From the NCBI GenBank assembly GCA_002699365.1, contig PAAN01000018.1:144489-208488 (forward strand): 64,000 bases of DNA. Reading direction: 5' to 3'. This document shows, one piece after another, positions 52,559-62,210 of the stretch (the first letter of the stretch is position 1; every line of letters starts with the position of its first letter). The position numbers and the translations under genes are program-made. The DNA comes from Coraliomargarita sp. Lineage in GTDB: Bacteria > Verrucomicrobiota > Verrucomicrobiia > Opitutales > Coraliomargaritaceae. The notes below the pieces were generated by a model. It did no database searches. It was not told where the DNA came from and was given only the letters and a program-made list of their open reading frames with translations.

Positions 52559-53260
52559 TTATTTCTGGGTATAACTTACTTTTATATTATCTATATAAAA
52601 TGTTGGTAAAATGCCGGTCTTCGAATTCTGCTTAAAGGTAAAATTGTAAAAAGTATCCTCTGGGAGTATTGGCTTAGCAAAATCACTCGAAAGTATCCGC
52701 ATCTGTCCGAGAGGTTGTACTCCAGATCCCAAAGCTTTAAGATCTTTTTCTTTCATACTTAAAAAACTCGAACCGCATGCCTTTTGATAACCGCTAGTCG
52801 CAGAGTTTAAGCCGAATTCGAGTTTAAAAAACGCCATACTCGATACGTCTACCCATAGATCGAACTGAATCTGCCACGATTGGTCACTTATTTCCAAGCA
52901 GGACTGAAACTTTTCATACTGCTCAACGTTCAGCTTACTGCTCATTCTAATGACCGCCATACCGCGGTAACCTCTGCCATCGGAACCAGCAAAATCTCCG
53001 ACAAGCTGCAGCGATCGAGAGCCCACTACATCAGAGGAAACGACCGATACACTACCCTCATCATTCGCCCCATTGAGTACTTGAATGCCCTCAGGCAGAG
53101 CGCTATTATGTACATCCTCAAAATCAAATAAGACAAAATCTTCAGACGCGCTACAAAGGACAGCTAAAAGTGCCAAAAAATATAACTTTATTAATTTAAT
53201 AGGACTTCTTGTTTTATATAAAAAGTAAAATTGTACTTTAATGACCAGTCTTAGGATCAA
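52559..53260 (-). CDS. secreted beta-rich protein, possible carbohydrate-binding
   Basis: This 233-residue protein has an N-terminal hydrophobic segment that looks like a signal peptide (cleavage near CSA-SEDF). The mature part has jelly-roll-like strands (FVLFDFEDVHNS, WQIQFDLWVDVSSMAFFKLE and a final FYIDNIKVSYTQ), as in concanavalin-like or CBM domains. No known family could be named. It lies between GH130 and sulfatase genes on the same strand and may bind the substrate polysaccharide. Confidence 0.65.
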   Translation of the reverse strand: MILRLVIKVQFYFLYKTRSPIKLIKLYFLALLAVLCSASEDFVLFDFEDVHNSALPEGIQVLNGANDEGSVSVVSSDVVGSRSLQLVGDFAGSDGRGYRGMAVIRMSSKLNVEQYEKFQSCLEISDQSWQIQFDLWVDVSSMAFFKLEFGLNSATSGYQKACGSSFLSMKEKDLKALGSGVQPLGQMRILSSDFAKPILPEDTFYNFTFKQNSKTGILPTFYIDNIKVSYTQK

Positions 53261-53358
53261 AAAACTCGTAGCAAATAAATAACTATAAACTTCCTGATCG
53301 TTTTGTCATTGTACCTATGCGCTAGGACCTTGAGATATTTTGTACAGGGTTGATCCGT

Positions 53359-54282
53359 TTAAATACTATTTTTTTTAACGAAGTTTACAATATCACTGAT
53401 TGAACCTTCAGCGATTGATACACAAGTATCTGCACAGCCGTAGTAGATGCGAATTGCATCACCCTGAGTCACTGCAGCACTTGGAAAGATAACATTGGGA
53501 ACATCACCGACCCGCTCGTACAACTCGGTCGGTGCGAGTAAATAGTCCTTAGAGCGTGCTATGACCTTCCAAGGTTCATCCAAGTCCAGCAAGGCTCCGC
53601 CGGTATAATAGAGGTATCCATTACAACTGGTCCACACCCCATGGTAGATCAGTAACCATCCTTCAGCAGTCTCAATCGGCGCAGGCCCAGGACCTACCTT
53701 GGTCGACTGCCAACTACTTTCGAGCGTGCCGAAAACAAAACGGTGCTTTCCCCAGTGAGTCATATCCGGGCTTTCCGAATAAAAAATATCACCAAAGGGA
53801 GTGTGACCTCGGTCACTCGGTCGGTGTAAAATTGCATACTTGCCGTTAATTTTTCGAGGAAAGATTACACAATTACGATTCGCTGGCGGCATCAGATTTT
53901 CATGCTGCTCAAAGTGCTCAAAATCTTTCGTAGTTGCCAACCCAATACAGGGTCCTTGAGGAGAGTCTATGCACCAAGTAAAATAATACGTATCTTCGAG
54001 CAAGGTTAAGCGAGGATCATAAAAACGAGCATGAATCGGTATCTCCGGATGATCTGCCGTCATTGTAAGTGAATCTGGGGCAATATCCCATGCGATTCCA
54101 TCCTTACTAAAGCCCACGTGCATGGTGAAATTAAAATCAATTTCATCCACACGAAAAATTCCCGCATAACCATCCTTAAACTTCACAACCGCACTGTTGT
54201 GGATACTGTTCGCGCGCGGCACTGCACTTGCAGTAATCACAGGATTGCCAGCAAATCGCTTTAAGATATTTTCATTCGCCAT
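53359..54282 (-). CDS. GH130-family beta-mannoside phosphorylase-like enzyme (copy 1)
   Basis: GH130 enzymes phosphorolyse beta-mannosidic bonds. The 307-residue protein has the family five-bladed-propeller motifs: GNPVITASAVPRANSIHNSA, YDPRLTLLEDTYYFTWC (Asp89 is the likely acid), HRPSDRGHTPFGDIFYSES, then LLIYHG and YYGCADTC. There is no signal peptide, so it acts in the cytoplasm. It is a paralogue of the enzyme at 57825 but with a shorter N-terminus. It is the first gene of the minus-strand unit, with a 251 bp divergent interval to the next sulfatase. Confidence 0.9.
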   Translation of the reverse strand: MANENILKRFAGNPVITASAVPRANSIHNSAVVKFKDGYAGIFRVDEIDFNFTMHVGFSKDGIAWDIAPDSLTMTADHPEIPIHARFYDPRLTLLEDTYYFTWCIDSPQGPCIGLATTKDFEHFEQHENLMPPANRNCVIFPRKINGKYAILHRPSDRGHTPFGDIFYSESPDMTHWGKHRFVFGTLESSWQSTKVGPGPAPIETAEGWLLIYHGVWTSCNGYLYYTGGALLDLDEPWKVIARSKDYLLAPTELYERVGDVPNVIFPSAAVTQGDAIRIYYGCADTCVSIAEGSISDIVNFVKKNSI

Positions 54283-54533
54283 AGTTTAATAGAGTTAATG
54301 TAAGTATCGTGATTAGTAGCAAATTAAAGAAAATTGGCTAAAATTTAAGATATATGAGGGTCTCTGAACCAGTCGATTGCATGTTGATTAGTAGGATTCT
54401 GTCCAGACTTTCTAAACATAATTTCAATCTTTACTAACGTATTGCTAATAAGTCTCATATCCATCATCAAAAATGATAATATATCTCAATTAAAATTTGT
54501 TGTAATTAAATAATTATACCTAATCAATGTCTT

Positions 54534-56372
54534 ATGATTCATGTAATACCTTTAAAACTTTTTGTAATTTTCTGCATCGCAATAAATGGTATTCTAACAC
54601 CACCTAAAGCACAAGGACAGTTATTAGACAATAAACCACCGAATTTAGTTATTATTATTTCTGATGACCAAGGACACGATGACTTTGGTGCCATTAATCC
54701 AAAGATTTTTAATACACCAAGACTCGATACACTTCGCCAAGAGTCTGTGGTCTTTGAGAATTTCTACGTCAACTCAACCTGTGCCCCTACTAGGGCATCC
54801 CTATTAACTGGGCGACGGTTTCTAGAAACGGGAGTATGGGGCGTACACGGAGGTCAGGACTATTTAAATTTAGACGAACGGACCTTTGCACAAACAATTC
54901 GGCAATCAAGAGGCTACTGTACCGGTTTTTTTGGTAAATGGCACAGCGGCAAGACTCAGGGTTATCTGCCTTGGGACAGAGGCTTTGACACGGCAATCAT
55001 GGCAGGATTATACCAACATCTAAATGGCCAACTCTACACAAAAAAAGGTACATTTAAAACCAGCGGGTGGACTGACTCAGTTCTGGCTAAGCGGGTGGCA
55101 ACATTCATCACAAAGCACGCTCGCGCAGAAAAGCCATTCTGCGTGTTATTTGCTCCAATGGCGCCACATGGTTCCTGGCGGGCGCCGGAAAATTTGGTAA
55201 AGAACTTTCGCGCTAAGGGATACTCCGAATCACTCGCCACGCTGGCTGCTATGCTAGAAGCCCTTGATTCTAATGTCGGCATTGTACTCGATGCAATCGA
55301 GCAGTCTGGCATAGCTGAGAACACAGTCGTCTTCTACCTCTCCGACAACGGCCCAATCAATGAATCTGGTAGAAAAGACCTCCCTGCCCTCTCAAGTGAA
55401 GAGTGGAATCTGCGCAATCCTACTAAACTTAAGGGAAACAAAGCGCGCGTATGGGAAAACGGTATACGCGTCCCACTGTTCGTGCGCTGGTCGAATAAAA
55501 TTGATCCACGCCAGGAGGTGACTCCAACTCACGTCATCGATCTTTTTCCCTCGCTTTGTGAATTGGCAGGACTGCCTAATGTACGCGTCGAAAATGGCTT
55601 AGACATTCACGGCTTGTCACTGGCACGGCTGTTAAAAGATCAAACGCCGCTACCTGCTCGCAGTCTGTTTATTGCCAATGATCATGTCCAAGACCAGGAC
55701 GGGCGTACACGCTATGACTTACTAAGGTCGATCGAGAATCTGCCCCCTTCTCGCCAACACTTAGCATTGAGATCTGGTGCTTATAAACTCGTTCGTTCAG
55801 GCGGAAGCGGTCAGCTTTTCAACATTCAAGAAGATCCACGCGAGACCCGAAACTTGGCCACGGTCGAACCAGAGCGGTTTGCAGTCTTAAACATGCAGAC
55901 TCAAGAGGCCTTTCTTAAGGCAAGAGACTCAGGAAGAGCATACCGAATGCCCGTCTTTCAAATTGGCGGCGACTACCATTCCAGCATAGTCTACGGCGCT
56001 GCGCCGGTAAGCTTACGCGGATCGGCAAGCTATGACAGTCATACAGTAAAAAACCTTAAGAGCGCAAAAGCAGGAGCAAGCTTTAATATCAATGTTATGA
56101 CGACTGGATTATATGATATTTTTCTACATGCAAACGGCGTCATGCCATATACTACTGTCCGGCTAGCCGCAGGAGATGCTCAACTCGATACAACGATTAA
56201 TCCAGCACAGTCTATACCTCTAGGCTCACTGCATTTGAATAAAGGAGAACAACTCTTACATTTCGATATTTTAAAAAATGCCCAACATAATTCTTCAGGC
56301 ATAGCAGCACTTAAAGCGATCTCTTTTGTCGTCTCAAATGCGAATCCCTCCAAACTGCCTTTGAAATTCTAA
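54534..56372 (+). CDS. secreted sulfatase with C-terminal accessory domain, CAPTR type
   Basis: This 612-residue sulfatase has a signal peptide (about residues 1-30). The formylglycine site is STCAPTRASLLTGRR (Cys83), with Thr in place of the usual Ser. Residues about 480-612 form an extra beta-rich domain (ASFNINVMTTGLYDIFLHAN, LHLNKGEQLLHFDILK) like those appended to some sulfatases or CBM-like modules. The substrate is unknown. It is followed by the XylR-like regulator on the same strand (104 bp). Confidence 0.9.
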   Translation: MIHVIPLKLFVIFCIAINGILTPPKAQGQLLDNKPPNLVIIISDDQGHDDFGAINPKIFNTPRLDTLRQESVVFENFYVNSTCAPTRASLLTGRRFLETGVWGVHGGQDYLNLDERTFAQTIRQSRGYCTGFFGKWHSGKTQGYLPWDRGFDTAIMAGLYQHLNGQLYTKKGTFKTSGWTDSVLAKRVATFITKHARAEKPFCVLFAPMAPHGSWRAPENLVKNFRAKGYSESLATLAAMLEALDSNVGIVLDAIEQSGIAENTVVFYLSDNGPINESGRKDLPALSSEEWNLRNPTKLKGNKARVWENGIRVPLFVRWSNKIDPRQEVTPTHVIDLFPSLCELAGLPNVRVENGLDIHGLSLARLLKDQTPLPARSLFIANDHVQDQDGRTRYDLLRSIENLPPSRQHLALRSGAYKLVRSGGSGQLFNIQEDPRETRNLATVEPERFAVLNMQTQEAFLKARDSGRAYRMPVFQIGGDYHSSIVYGAAPVSLRGSASYDSHTVKNLKSAKAGASFNINVMTTGLYDIFLHANGVMPYTTVRLAAGDAQLDTTINPAQSIPLGSLHLNKGEQLLHFDILKNAQHNSSGIAALKAISFVVSNANPSKLPLKF

Positions 56373-56476
56373 GAACGTAATGTGCATGATTTTCTATTGA
56401 TGAAAAATACCCAAATTTAGTCATTCTTAAAAATAGATAACTCGTTAATGCGTGCATATCGTTAAACAAAAAATTT

Positions 56477-57709
56477 ATGTCAGGTAAAGTTTCTATAAAA
56501 CATTTGAACCGCCCCCCAGGTAAAATAATACCAGAGGTCGCAATAGTCACTCCTCTGCGCTGGGGCGATAGTCAATTGATTTTAAAAGGCATCTCCGCTT
56601 ACTTAAAACTCAATCACCCTTGGCGATTATTTCTCGATGATCAAAGTATTTCATCCGAAAATCCAGAATTTCTCTCATCAAGAAATTTACATGGAATCAT
56701 CAGTCGAACTACGACTGAAGCACTCGTTGATTACTGTAGTAAGCGCTCGATCCCATTGATAGATCTAAACGATTCAAAATCTTGGGAAGGCGTACCTAAA
56801 TCGATCTTTGATAACGTAGGGATGGGTCATATGGGGGCAGAATACCTTTTAGGAAAAGGTAGTCGCACCTTTGCCTTTTGCGGGTTTTCAAATCAGAATT
56901 GGTCCACAAGTCGCCGTGATGGCTTCGTCGAATGCATGCAACTGTGTCATCGAGCGTACACAATCCACGAAGTCGAGTACGATGAAAAAGTCCTCGGTGA
57001 ATGGCTGGAAGCTCAAGAGCATTTACTTGGTGAATGGATACAGTCTCTACCCAAGCCAGCTGCTGTCTTGTGCTGTAATGATTACCGAGCTGTTCACCTC
57101 CTCAACGCCTGTATACGCGCCTCGATTACCGTACCCGAAGAAGTTATTATTCTTGGACTAAACAACGAAGTCGCACGCTGTGAAATTTCGACGCCACAGC
57201 TTTCCAGTGTGGATCCTAATGCTGAGCGAGTCGGCTTTACAGCTGCCAAAATGCTGGATCAACTGATGCAGGGCCAAGCACTTCAGACGGATTGTGAAGT
57301 CGCAGATCCACTTGGCGTCGTCGAGCGTCGAAGTACAGATTTTTGCTCGGTTGAAGACCCGCGTGTCGCCAAAGCACTAAACTATATTTTTGAGCACGCT
57401 ACACATGGCATTAGTGTTGATAATGTGTGCAAAGCAGCGAATGCATCCCGCAGTTTTTTAGAGCGTCGCTTTCGCAAATTGCTTAACCGATCACCTCAGG
57501 TACAAATCCGAATGATTCAAATTGAACGCGCTAAACAGTTACTCAGAGAAACTGACTACACTCTCAATGAGATCGCTGAACGACTTGGCTTTGAACATCC
57601 AGAATATCTCAGCGTAGTCTTTAAGCGCATGACTGGTGATAGCCCAGGCGCTTATAGAAAAAAGAACGGTATCATGCGAAAAGATCATCTCGTTTCCATA
57701 AGCTCGTAA
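56477..57709 (+). CDS. XylR-like transcriptional regulator (LacI-type sensor plus AraC HTH)
   Basis: This 410-residue regulator has an N-terminal periplasmic-binding-protein-like sensor domain (about residues 20-280), which probably binds a sugar, and a C-terminal AraC-type double HTH (about 290-400, e.g. SVDNVCKAANASRSFLERRF, then AERLGFEHPEYLSVVFKRMT). This is the domain order of XylR and related sugar regulators. Its position next to GH130 and sulfatase genes suggests it controls the cluster. Its last codons form the start of copy B of the duplicated segment. Confidence 0.9.
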   Translation: MSGKVSIKHLNRPPGKIIPEVAIVTPLRWGDSQLILKGISAYLKLNHPWRLFLDDQSISSENPEFLSSRNLHGIISRTTTEALVDYCSKRSIPLIDLNDSKSWEGVPKSIFDNVGMGHMGAEYLLGKGSRTFAFCGFSNQNWSTSRRDGFVECMQLCHRAYTIHEVEYDEKVLGEWLEAQEHLLGEWIQSLPKPAAVLCCNDYRAVHLLNACIRASITVPEEVIILGLNNEVARCEISTPQLSSVDPNAERVGFTAAKMLDQLMQGQALQTDCEVADPLGVVERRSTDFCSVEDPRVAKALNYIFEHATHGISVDNVCKAANASRSFLERRFRKLLNRSPQVQIRMIQIERAKQLLRETDYTLNEIAERLGFEHPEYLSVVFKRMTGDSPGAYRKKNGIMRKDHLVSISS

Positions 57710-57831
57710 ATTTTTATTAGCAGCACAAATTCTCAAAAAGCAGGCAAAATGTCTCATACATTATCTTCGCAAATCAATTATTCTAATATTTTTTATGATC
57801 CAAAAATCGATAGTAAACTTATAAATGAAAA
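57674..57831 (+). repeat. copy B of 160 bp duplicated segment upstream of GH130 gene
   Basis: This segment spans the 3' end of the regulator gene (MRKDHLVSISS and stop), the 115 bp intergenic region, and the first codons ATGAAAA of the GH130 gene. It matches 42817-42978 in the same order and orientation, with a 1-base and a 3-base gap. The non-coding portion is at least as similar as the coding portion. This copy retains the parent gene, so it is the likely donor or the more complete version. Confidence 0.85.
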
Positions 57832-57859
57832 CTACGAAGAAATCACATCTGCCCTATAA
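57749..57859 (+). other. candidate small ORF in copy B overlapping the GH130 start
   Basis: ATG at 57749 reads MSHTLSSQINYSNIFYDPKI and continues for 16 residues (DSKLINENYEEITSAL) to a stop at 57859, overlapping the GH130 gene by 35 bp in another frame. The purine run CAGGCAAA precedes it. It could be a leader peptide or coincidence. Confidence 0.35.
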
Positions 57860-58823
57860 TCCCGCTGTTTTAGAGAATATGCCATGGGAAGAGCGTCCTA
57901 TTGGCAACAAGGATCCTATCTGGCGATTCTCTGGCAATCCAGTGATCCCTCGTAATTCAATTCCTATCGCCAACAGCATTTTTAACAGTGCTGTCGTCCC
58001 TTTTGGCGAAGGTTACGCAGGCGTGTTTCGGGTGGATGATCGTAGCCGAAATATGCGCTTACATGTCGGCTTTAGTGACGACGGCTTAAAATGGGATATT
58101 CACGAAACAGCTATAGAGTTTATTTGCGCGGATGAAAATATTGGCGACTTTATTTACGGCTATGACCCTCGTGTTGTCTACATTGAAGATCGTTACTACA
58201 TCACATGGTGCAACTACTATCATGGCGCAACCATCGGTGTGGCATGGACAAAGGATTTCAAAAGCTTCCATCAAAAAGAAAATGCTTTTCTACCTTTCAA
58301 CCGCAACGGCGTCTTATTTCCAGAAAAGATTAACGGTAACTTTGCCATGATGAGTCGCCCAAGTGACAATGGCCACACCCCATTCGGTGAGATTTTTTAT
58401 AGCGAGAGTCCGGATCTAGCTTTCTGGGGTAAGCACCGCTGGATCATGAAGCCAGAATCTAACTGGGAGCATACAAAAATCGGACCAGGGCCGATCCCGA
58501 TCAAGACGCCCGAAGGTTGGTTAATGATCTATCACGGTGTACTGAATTCCTGTAATGGCTTCGTATACAGTATGGGGGCGGCACTGCTTGATCTAAAGGA
58601 GCCATGGAAAGTCCTCCAGCGCGCAAATTCCTACATGCTTGCTCCAACTGAAATCTACGAGTGTGTCGGCGATGTTCAGAATGTAACCTTCCCCTGCGCG
58701 GCACTACATGAACCGAAAACCGGACGACTTGGCATTTACTATGGCGGTGCAGACACAGTGGTCGCACTCGCATTTGGATACGTCCATGAAATTATCGATT
58801 TCATCAAACAAAACAACTTGTAG
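57825..58823 (+). CDS. GH130-family beta-mannoside phosphorylase-like enzyme (copy 2)
   Basis: This 332-residue cytoplasmic GH130 enzyme has a longer N-terminus than copy 1. Core motifs are RFSGNPVIPRNSIPIANSI, YDPRVVYIEDRYYITWCNYY (Asp114 likely acid), SRPSDNGHTPFGEIFYSES, then WLMIYHG and IYYGGADTV. It probably phosphorolyses beta-mannosyl oligosaccharides to mannose 1-phosphate. It is the first of three co-directional genes (GH130, transporter, GH5), with copy B of the duplicated segment in its leader and a possible terminator after it. Confidence 0.92.
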   Translation: MKTTKKSHLPYNPAVLENMPWEERPIGNKDPIWRFSGNPVIPRNSIPIANSIFNSAVVPFGEGYAGVFRVDDRSRNMRLHVGFSDDGLKWDIHETAIEFICADENIGDFIYGYDPRVVYIEDRYYITWCNYYHGATIGVAWTKDFKSFHQKENAFLPFNRNGVLFPEKINGNFAMMSRPSDNGHTPFGEIFYSESPDLAFWGKHRWIMKPESNWEHTKIGPGPIPIKTPEGWLMIYHGVLNSCNGFVYSMGAALLDLKEPWKVLQRANSYMLAPTEIYECVGDVQNVTFPCAALHEPKTGRLGIYYGGADTVVALAFGYVHEIIDFIKQNNL

Positions 58824-58865
58824 GTCTATTGTGCTATATTTATATCGACGCACATTAATGTAGAC

Positions 58866-58898
58866 TTGCCGGTGGCTATGGCTGGCAAAATTTTCTTT
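58866..58898 (+). terminator. possible rho-independent terminator after GH130
   Basis: TTGCC (58866-58870) pairs with GGCAA (58884-58888), with further pairs including G-U wobbles toward the loop; the sequence then runs AATTTTCTTTT. It could reduce read-through into the transporter gene. Confidence 0.5.
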
Positions 58899-58938
58899 TA
58901 TAACGCACACACTCTTCTGCCACATATACTAGTACGCC

Positions 58939-60348
58939 ATGTCTACCGCGACCCCTAACCCCGCACCCTTAAAGCCGGATAAAAAAACGACAAGAGTGCC
59001 CCTTTCACAGAAAGCAGCATGGGGTGTTGGAGGCTTCGCAGAGAACTTTGCGAACAATGCTATTTTACAGATGGTTTATCCGGTATTTAATATCGGCTAT
59101 GGCCTGTCCCCTTTCATGATTGGCATCGCACTGTCCATCTCTCGAGTACTCGATGCCTTCACCGATCCACCAATGGGAAATTGGTCGGATAATAGCCGGT
59201 CTCGTTGGGGACGAAGGCGCCCATTTATTTTTGTAGGGGCACTCATTATGACGGCCTTCTTTGCCATCATGTGGTTTCCTCCCGATGGCGCTTCTAAGGC
59301 AGTTCTTTTTACATACCTTTCCATATCCGCTTGTATCTTTTATCTCGGATTCACGATTTTCATAATCCCTTTTTCTGCGCTGGGGCTCGAGCTATCGGAT
59401 GATTATCAAGAAAGAGCAACGCTGTCGGTGTACCGCAATATTCCAGCTCAGATGGCAAACTTCATACTGCCATGGACACTCGCCTTACTGATGCTCGATA
59501 CTTTTGGCGGAGAGGCTCATCTCGGAGCTCGTTGGATCGGTCCGATTGCAGCGCTCCTAATTTTGCTCACTTCTTTACCCGCGGCGCTCATTTGCCGAGA
59601 GCGCTTTGCGCAACATCACCAAGAACCAATCCAATTAAAAGACGCATTAAAATATACCTTTACCAATAAAGCCTATCTTAGAGTAGTGGGCGCTGCATTT
59701 TTAGTCTTCATTGGCCTTTATGCGGCAATTCCACTCATGCAATATATTAACATCTTCTACATCTTCTCTGGTGATATGAAACAAGCCGGTATATTAGGAG
59801 GCACTGTGGGTACCATCATTGCATTCGCACAAATTGCTATCTTGCCTGTCATTTCGTGGCTGACTCGCTACTTCGACAAACACAAACTTTTAGCCTTTGG
59901 ACTCTTTACCGCAGCAGCTGGTTATGGCAGTACATGGTTTTGCTTCTCACCAGAAATGCCCTATCTACAAATTGTATCACTGATGACCGGCAACTTAGGG
60001 CTCTGCTTTGCATGGCTACTCAACCATCCATTAGTGGCAGATATTTGTGACGACGACGAGCTGCGCACAGGCAGGCGGCGGGAGGGGATGTTCTCAGCTG
60101 TGTTCGGTTTTATCTACAAGGGAGCAATTGGTATAATGGCCATCGGCGGCGGCTTACTACTGGCTTGGGCGGGGGTCGATGGATCTGTACCAGAAGTTCT
60201 CCCGAGTGAATCAATATTTCGGATACGCTTGATCTATCTGTGCGTCCCAACCCTCTGCTTTCTGGCAGCCGGTCTGCTAATGCTCACCTATCCCTTGACG
60301 CGTGAGCGTATGGCTGAGATCAAAGTCCAACTTCAAGCGAAACGTTAG
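58939..60348 (+). CDS. MFS transporter of the glycoside-pentoside-hexuronide (GPH) type
   Basis: This integral membrane sugar transporter of 469 residues has about twelve hydrophobic helices. GPH-type features are the early QKAAWGVGGFAENFANNAI segment, SISRVLDAFTDPPMGNWSDN with SRWGRRRPFIFVGA, and a central cytoplasmic loop. The cytoplasmic N-terminus is short. It would import oligosaccharides or monosaccharides for the phosphorylases. It lies 34 bp before the GH5 gene. Confidence 0.9.
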   Translation: MSTATPNPAPLKPDKKTTRVPLSQKAAWGVGGFAENFANNAILQMVYPVFNIGYGLSPFMIGIALSISRVLDAFTDPPMGNWSDNSRSRWGRRRPFIFVGALIMTAFFAIMWFPPDGASKAVLFTYLSISACIFYLGFTIFIIPFSALGLELSDDYQERATLSVYRNIPAQMANFILPWTLALLMLDTFGGEAHLGARWIGPIAALLILLTSLPAALICRERFAQHHQEPIQLKDALKYTFTNKAYLRVVGAAFLVFIGLYAAIPLMQYINIFYIFSGDMKQAGILGGTVGTIIAFAQIAILPVISWLTRYFDKHKLLAFGLFTAAAGYGSTWFCFSPEMPYLQIVSLMTGNLGLCFAWLLNHPLVADICDDDELRTGRRREGMFSAVFGFIYKGAIGIMAIGGGLLLAWAGVDGSVPEVLPSESIFRIRLIYLCVPTLCFLAAGLLMLTYPLTRERMAEIKVQLQAKR

Positions 60349-60381
60349 CCCCAAAGAAAAACCACCGTTCGATAACAAACT

Positions 60382-61956
60382 ATGCAGATAACAAAAATAG
60401 TTCGTTCAGCTTATCTGTTCCTTTTGGCTTTCGGCATTGCCTACAGTGAAACGCGCGAGCCGGATTTCTCAGCATTTAGAGGCGCTGGTATAATTGATAA
60501 ATTAGGACCAGGTTGGTTCCCACCAGAGACCTTTCGGGAATCCGACTTTGCTTACCTCGCTTCGATTGGTGCTAACTTTGTCCGTATCCCCATCGCCTAC
60601 CACCACTTTGCTGACAATCAAGACCTGGCCAAGCTGGACGAGACAAAGATGCATGAAATCGATCAGGCCATTGAGTGGTCCCAAAAATACGGACTGCACG
60701 CCTGTCTGAGTATATTCTGGACGCCAGGTTATTATGTCGGTGATCCATGGCAGGACGAAAACCTTTGGGAATCATCGCAAAAACAAGCAATCTTTGCAGG
60801 ATACTGGAAAGCCTTAACCAAGCGGTATGCCCACGTTTCAAACCTCGATCTAAGTTTTAATCTACTCAATGAACCAGACTGGTACGTCACCGAGGAACAG
60901 TACGTTTTGATTATTCGTCAAGCAATCCAGGCGATCCGCGCTTTGGACACATCTCGCTGGATTGTCGTTGATGGGCTACGCTCCGGACGGCTGCCAGTTA
61001 TGAGCCTAGCGGATGAAGCTCGAGTCGCTCAAGCGGTTCACTTCTACGAACCCTTCGCATTCACTCATTACAAGGCTCATTGGATTAAATACGGCGGCAC
61101 TCGCTTACCAAAACCATCTGGCTGGCCAGCTCCGCGTATGACTGAGCACCTATTTGGTCCAGGGCCATCTGTGAACAAGCCGCGCGCTGCAAGCCCTTTA
61201 CAGATTAACGGTAATTTTAAGGCAGGCAGCTTGATTAAAGTTCATATTGGGTGGCTACACGGACACTCAAGCCTACCACTTAGGCTAGAACTTAGATTAG
61301 ATCAGCAGGACTCAGCGTCGCGCCATTTTGAATTTGATTTTACGCAAGAAAAAATGCGCAACCTTGAAACCGAGCAATCCAGCAATAAAGCTACCACTGG
61401 TTACTGGTACAATCGTACCTGGGAGTACAAACTAGAAAAGGACGCCGAGCAAGTGAATTTAATCATAACTAGCGGAGACCGAATAAGTATTCGATCAATG
61501 GAGATACAGCATCCAAGCAATGACAAAAAGGCGACCCTCTACCCAGGCTCAAACGAATGGATTAAACAAGAGTCGGAGCTGACCTACGACGCCGATGCAA
61601 ATCACTTGCAAACTAGCTTGTTTTACGACCAAGCATGGATTCAGGACCACCTTTTAAAGGCTTGGAAACAGCTCGATAACAAAGGCGTTCCGATTATGGT
61701 GCAGGAATTTGGCATTCACAACGGCACGCAATATGAACCTGCTATGGCTTATCTTAAAGATTGTGTAGAATCTTTTGAATCACTCGACTGGGGCTGGTCC
61801 CTCTACAGCCTGCGCTATACGTTGGGTTGGTTCGACAGCGGACGCGTCAACGTGCAGCAAAGTGACACCAAGGACGGCACTAAGGTAGATCTTAAGTACG
61901 AGGAGCTAGTCACTGAATTGATGGGACCAAAGGCAGCTTCAAATAGCGGTAACTAA
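60382..61956 (+). CDS. secreted GH5-type glycoside hydrolase with inserted domain
   Basis: This 524-residue enzyme has a signal peptide (about residues 1-22). The (beta/alpha)8 motifs are GANFVRIPIAYHH, the acid/base block SFNLLNEPDWY (Glu164) and the nucleophile block IMVQEFGIHNG (Glu442). A beta-rich region of about 110 residues (about 268-376) lies between the two catalytic glutamates, an unusual place for an added domain. Substrates of GH5 range over beta-mannans and glucans; a beta-mannan activity fits the neighbours but is unproven. Confidence 0.85.
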   Translation: MQITKIVRSAYLFLLAFGIAYSETREPDFSAFRGAGIIDKLGPGWFPPETFRESDFAYLASIGANFVRIPIAYHHFADNQDLAKLDETKMHEIDQAIEWSQKYGLHACLSIFWTPGYYVGDPWQDENLWESSQKQAIFAGYWKALTKRYAHVSNLDLSFNLLNEPDWYVTEEQYVLIIRQAIQAIRALDTSRWIVVDGLRSGRLPVMSLADEARVAQAVHFYEPFAFTHYKAHWIKYGGTRLPKPSGWPAPRMTEHLFGPGPSVNKPRAASPLQINGNFKAGSLIKVHIGWLHGHSSLPLRLELRLDQQDSASRHFEFDFTQEKMRNLETEQSSNKATTGYWYNRTWEYKLEKDAEQVNLIITSGDRISIRSMEIQHPSNDKKATLYPGSNEWIKQESELTYDADANHLQTSLFYDQAWIQDHLLKAWKQLDNKGVPIMVQEFGIHNGTQYEPAMAYLKDCVESFESLDWGWSLYSLRYTLGWFDSGRVNVQQSDTKDGTKVDLKYEELVTELMGPKAASNSGN

Positions 61957-62210
61957 TGGGATTATTCAGTCCCCTAAGATCTGCAGCCATGTACTGTGCT
62001 GTAAGTTATTAAGTAGAGGCATAAGTACACGCTGAAAAATAAGAATTAATTTCTAGAGAAACTACCTAAAAGAACAAAGAAGTAAGTAACGGTACGTCCG
62101 TAAAATTACAAATTATTTACGTATAATTACTCGTAAATACAGCTACTCATAACACCATATAAAAGTTTATTAGCTACGACAGATGTATGGTTTTTATTAA
62201 ATATACAATT

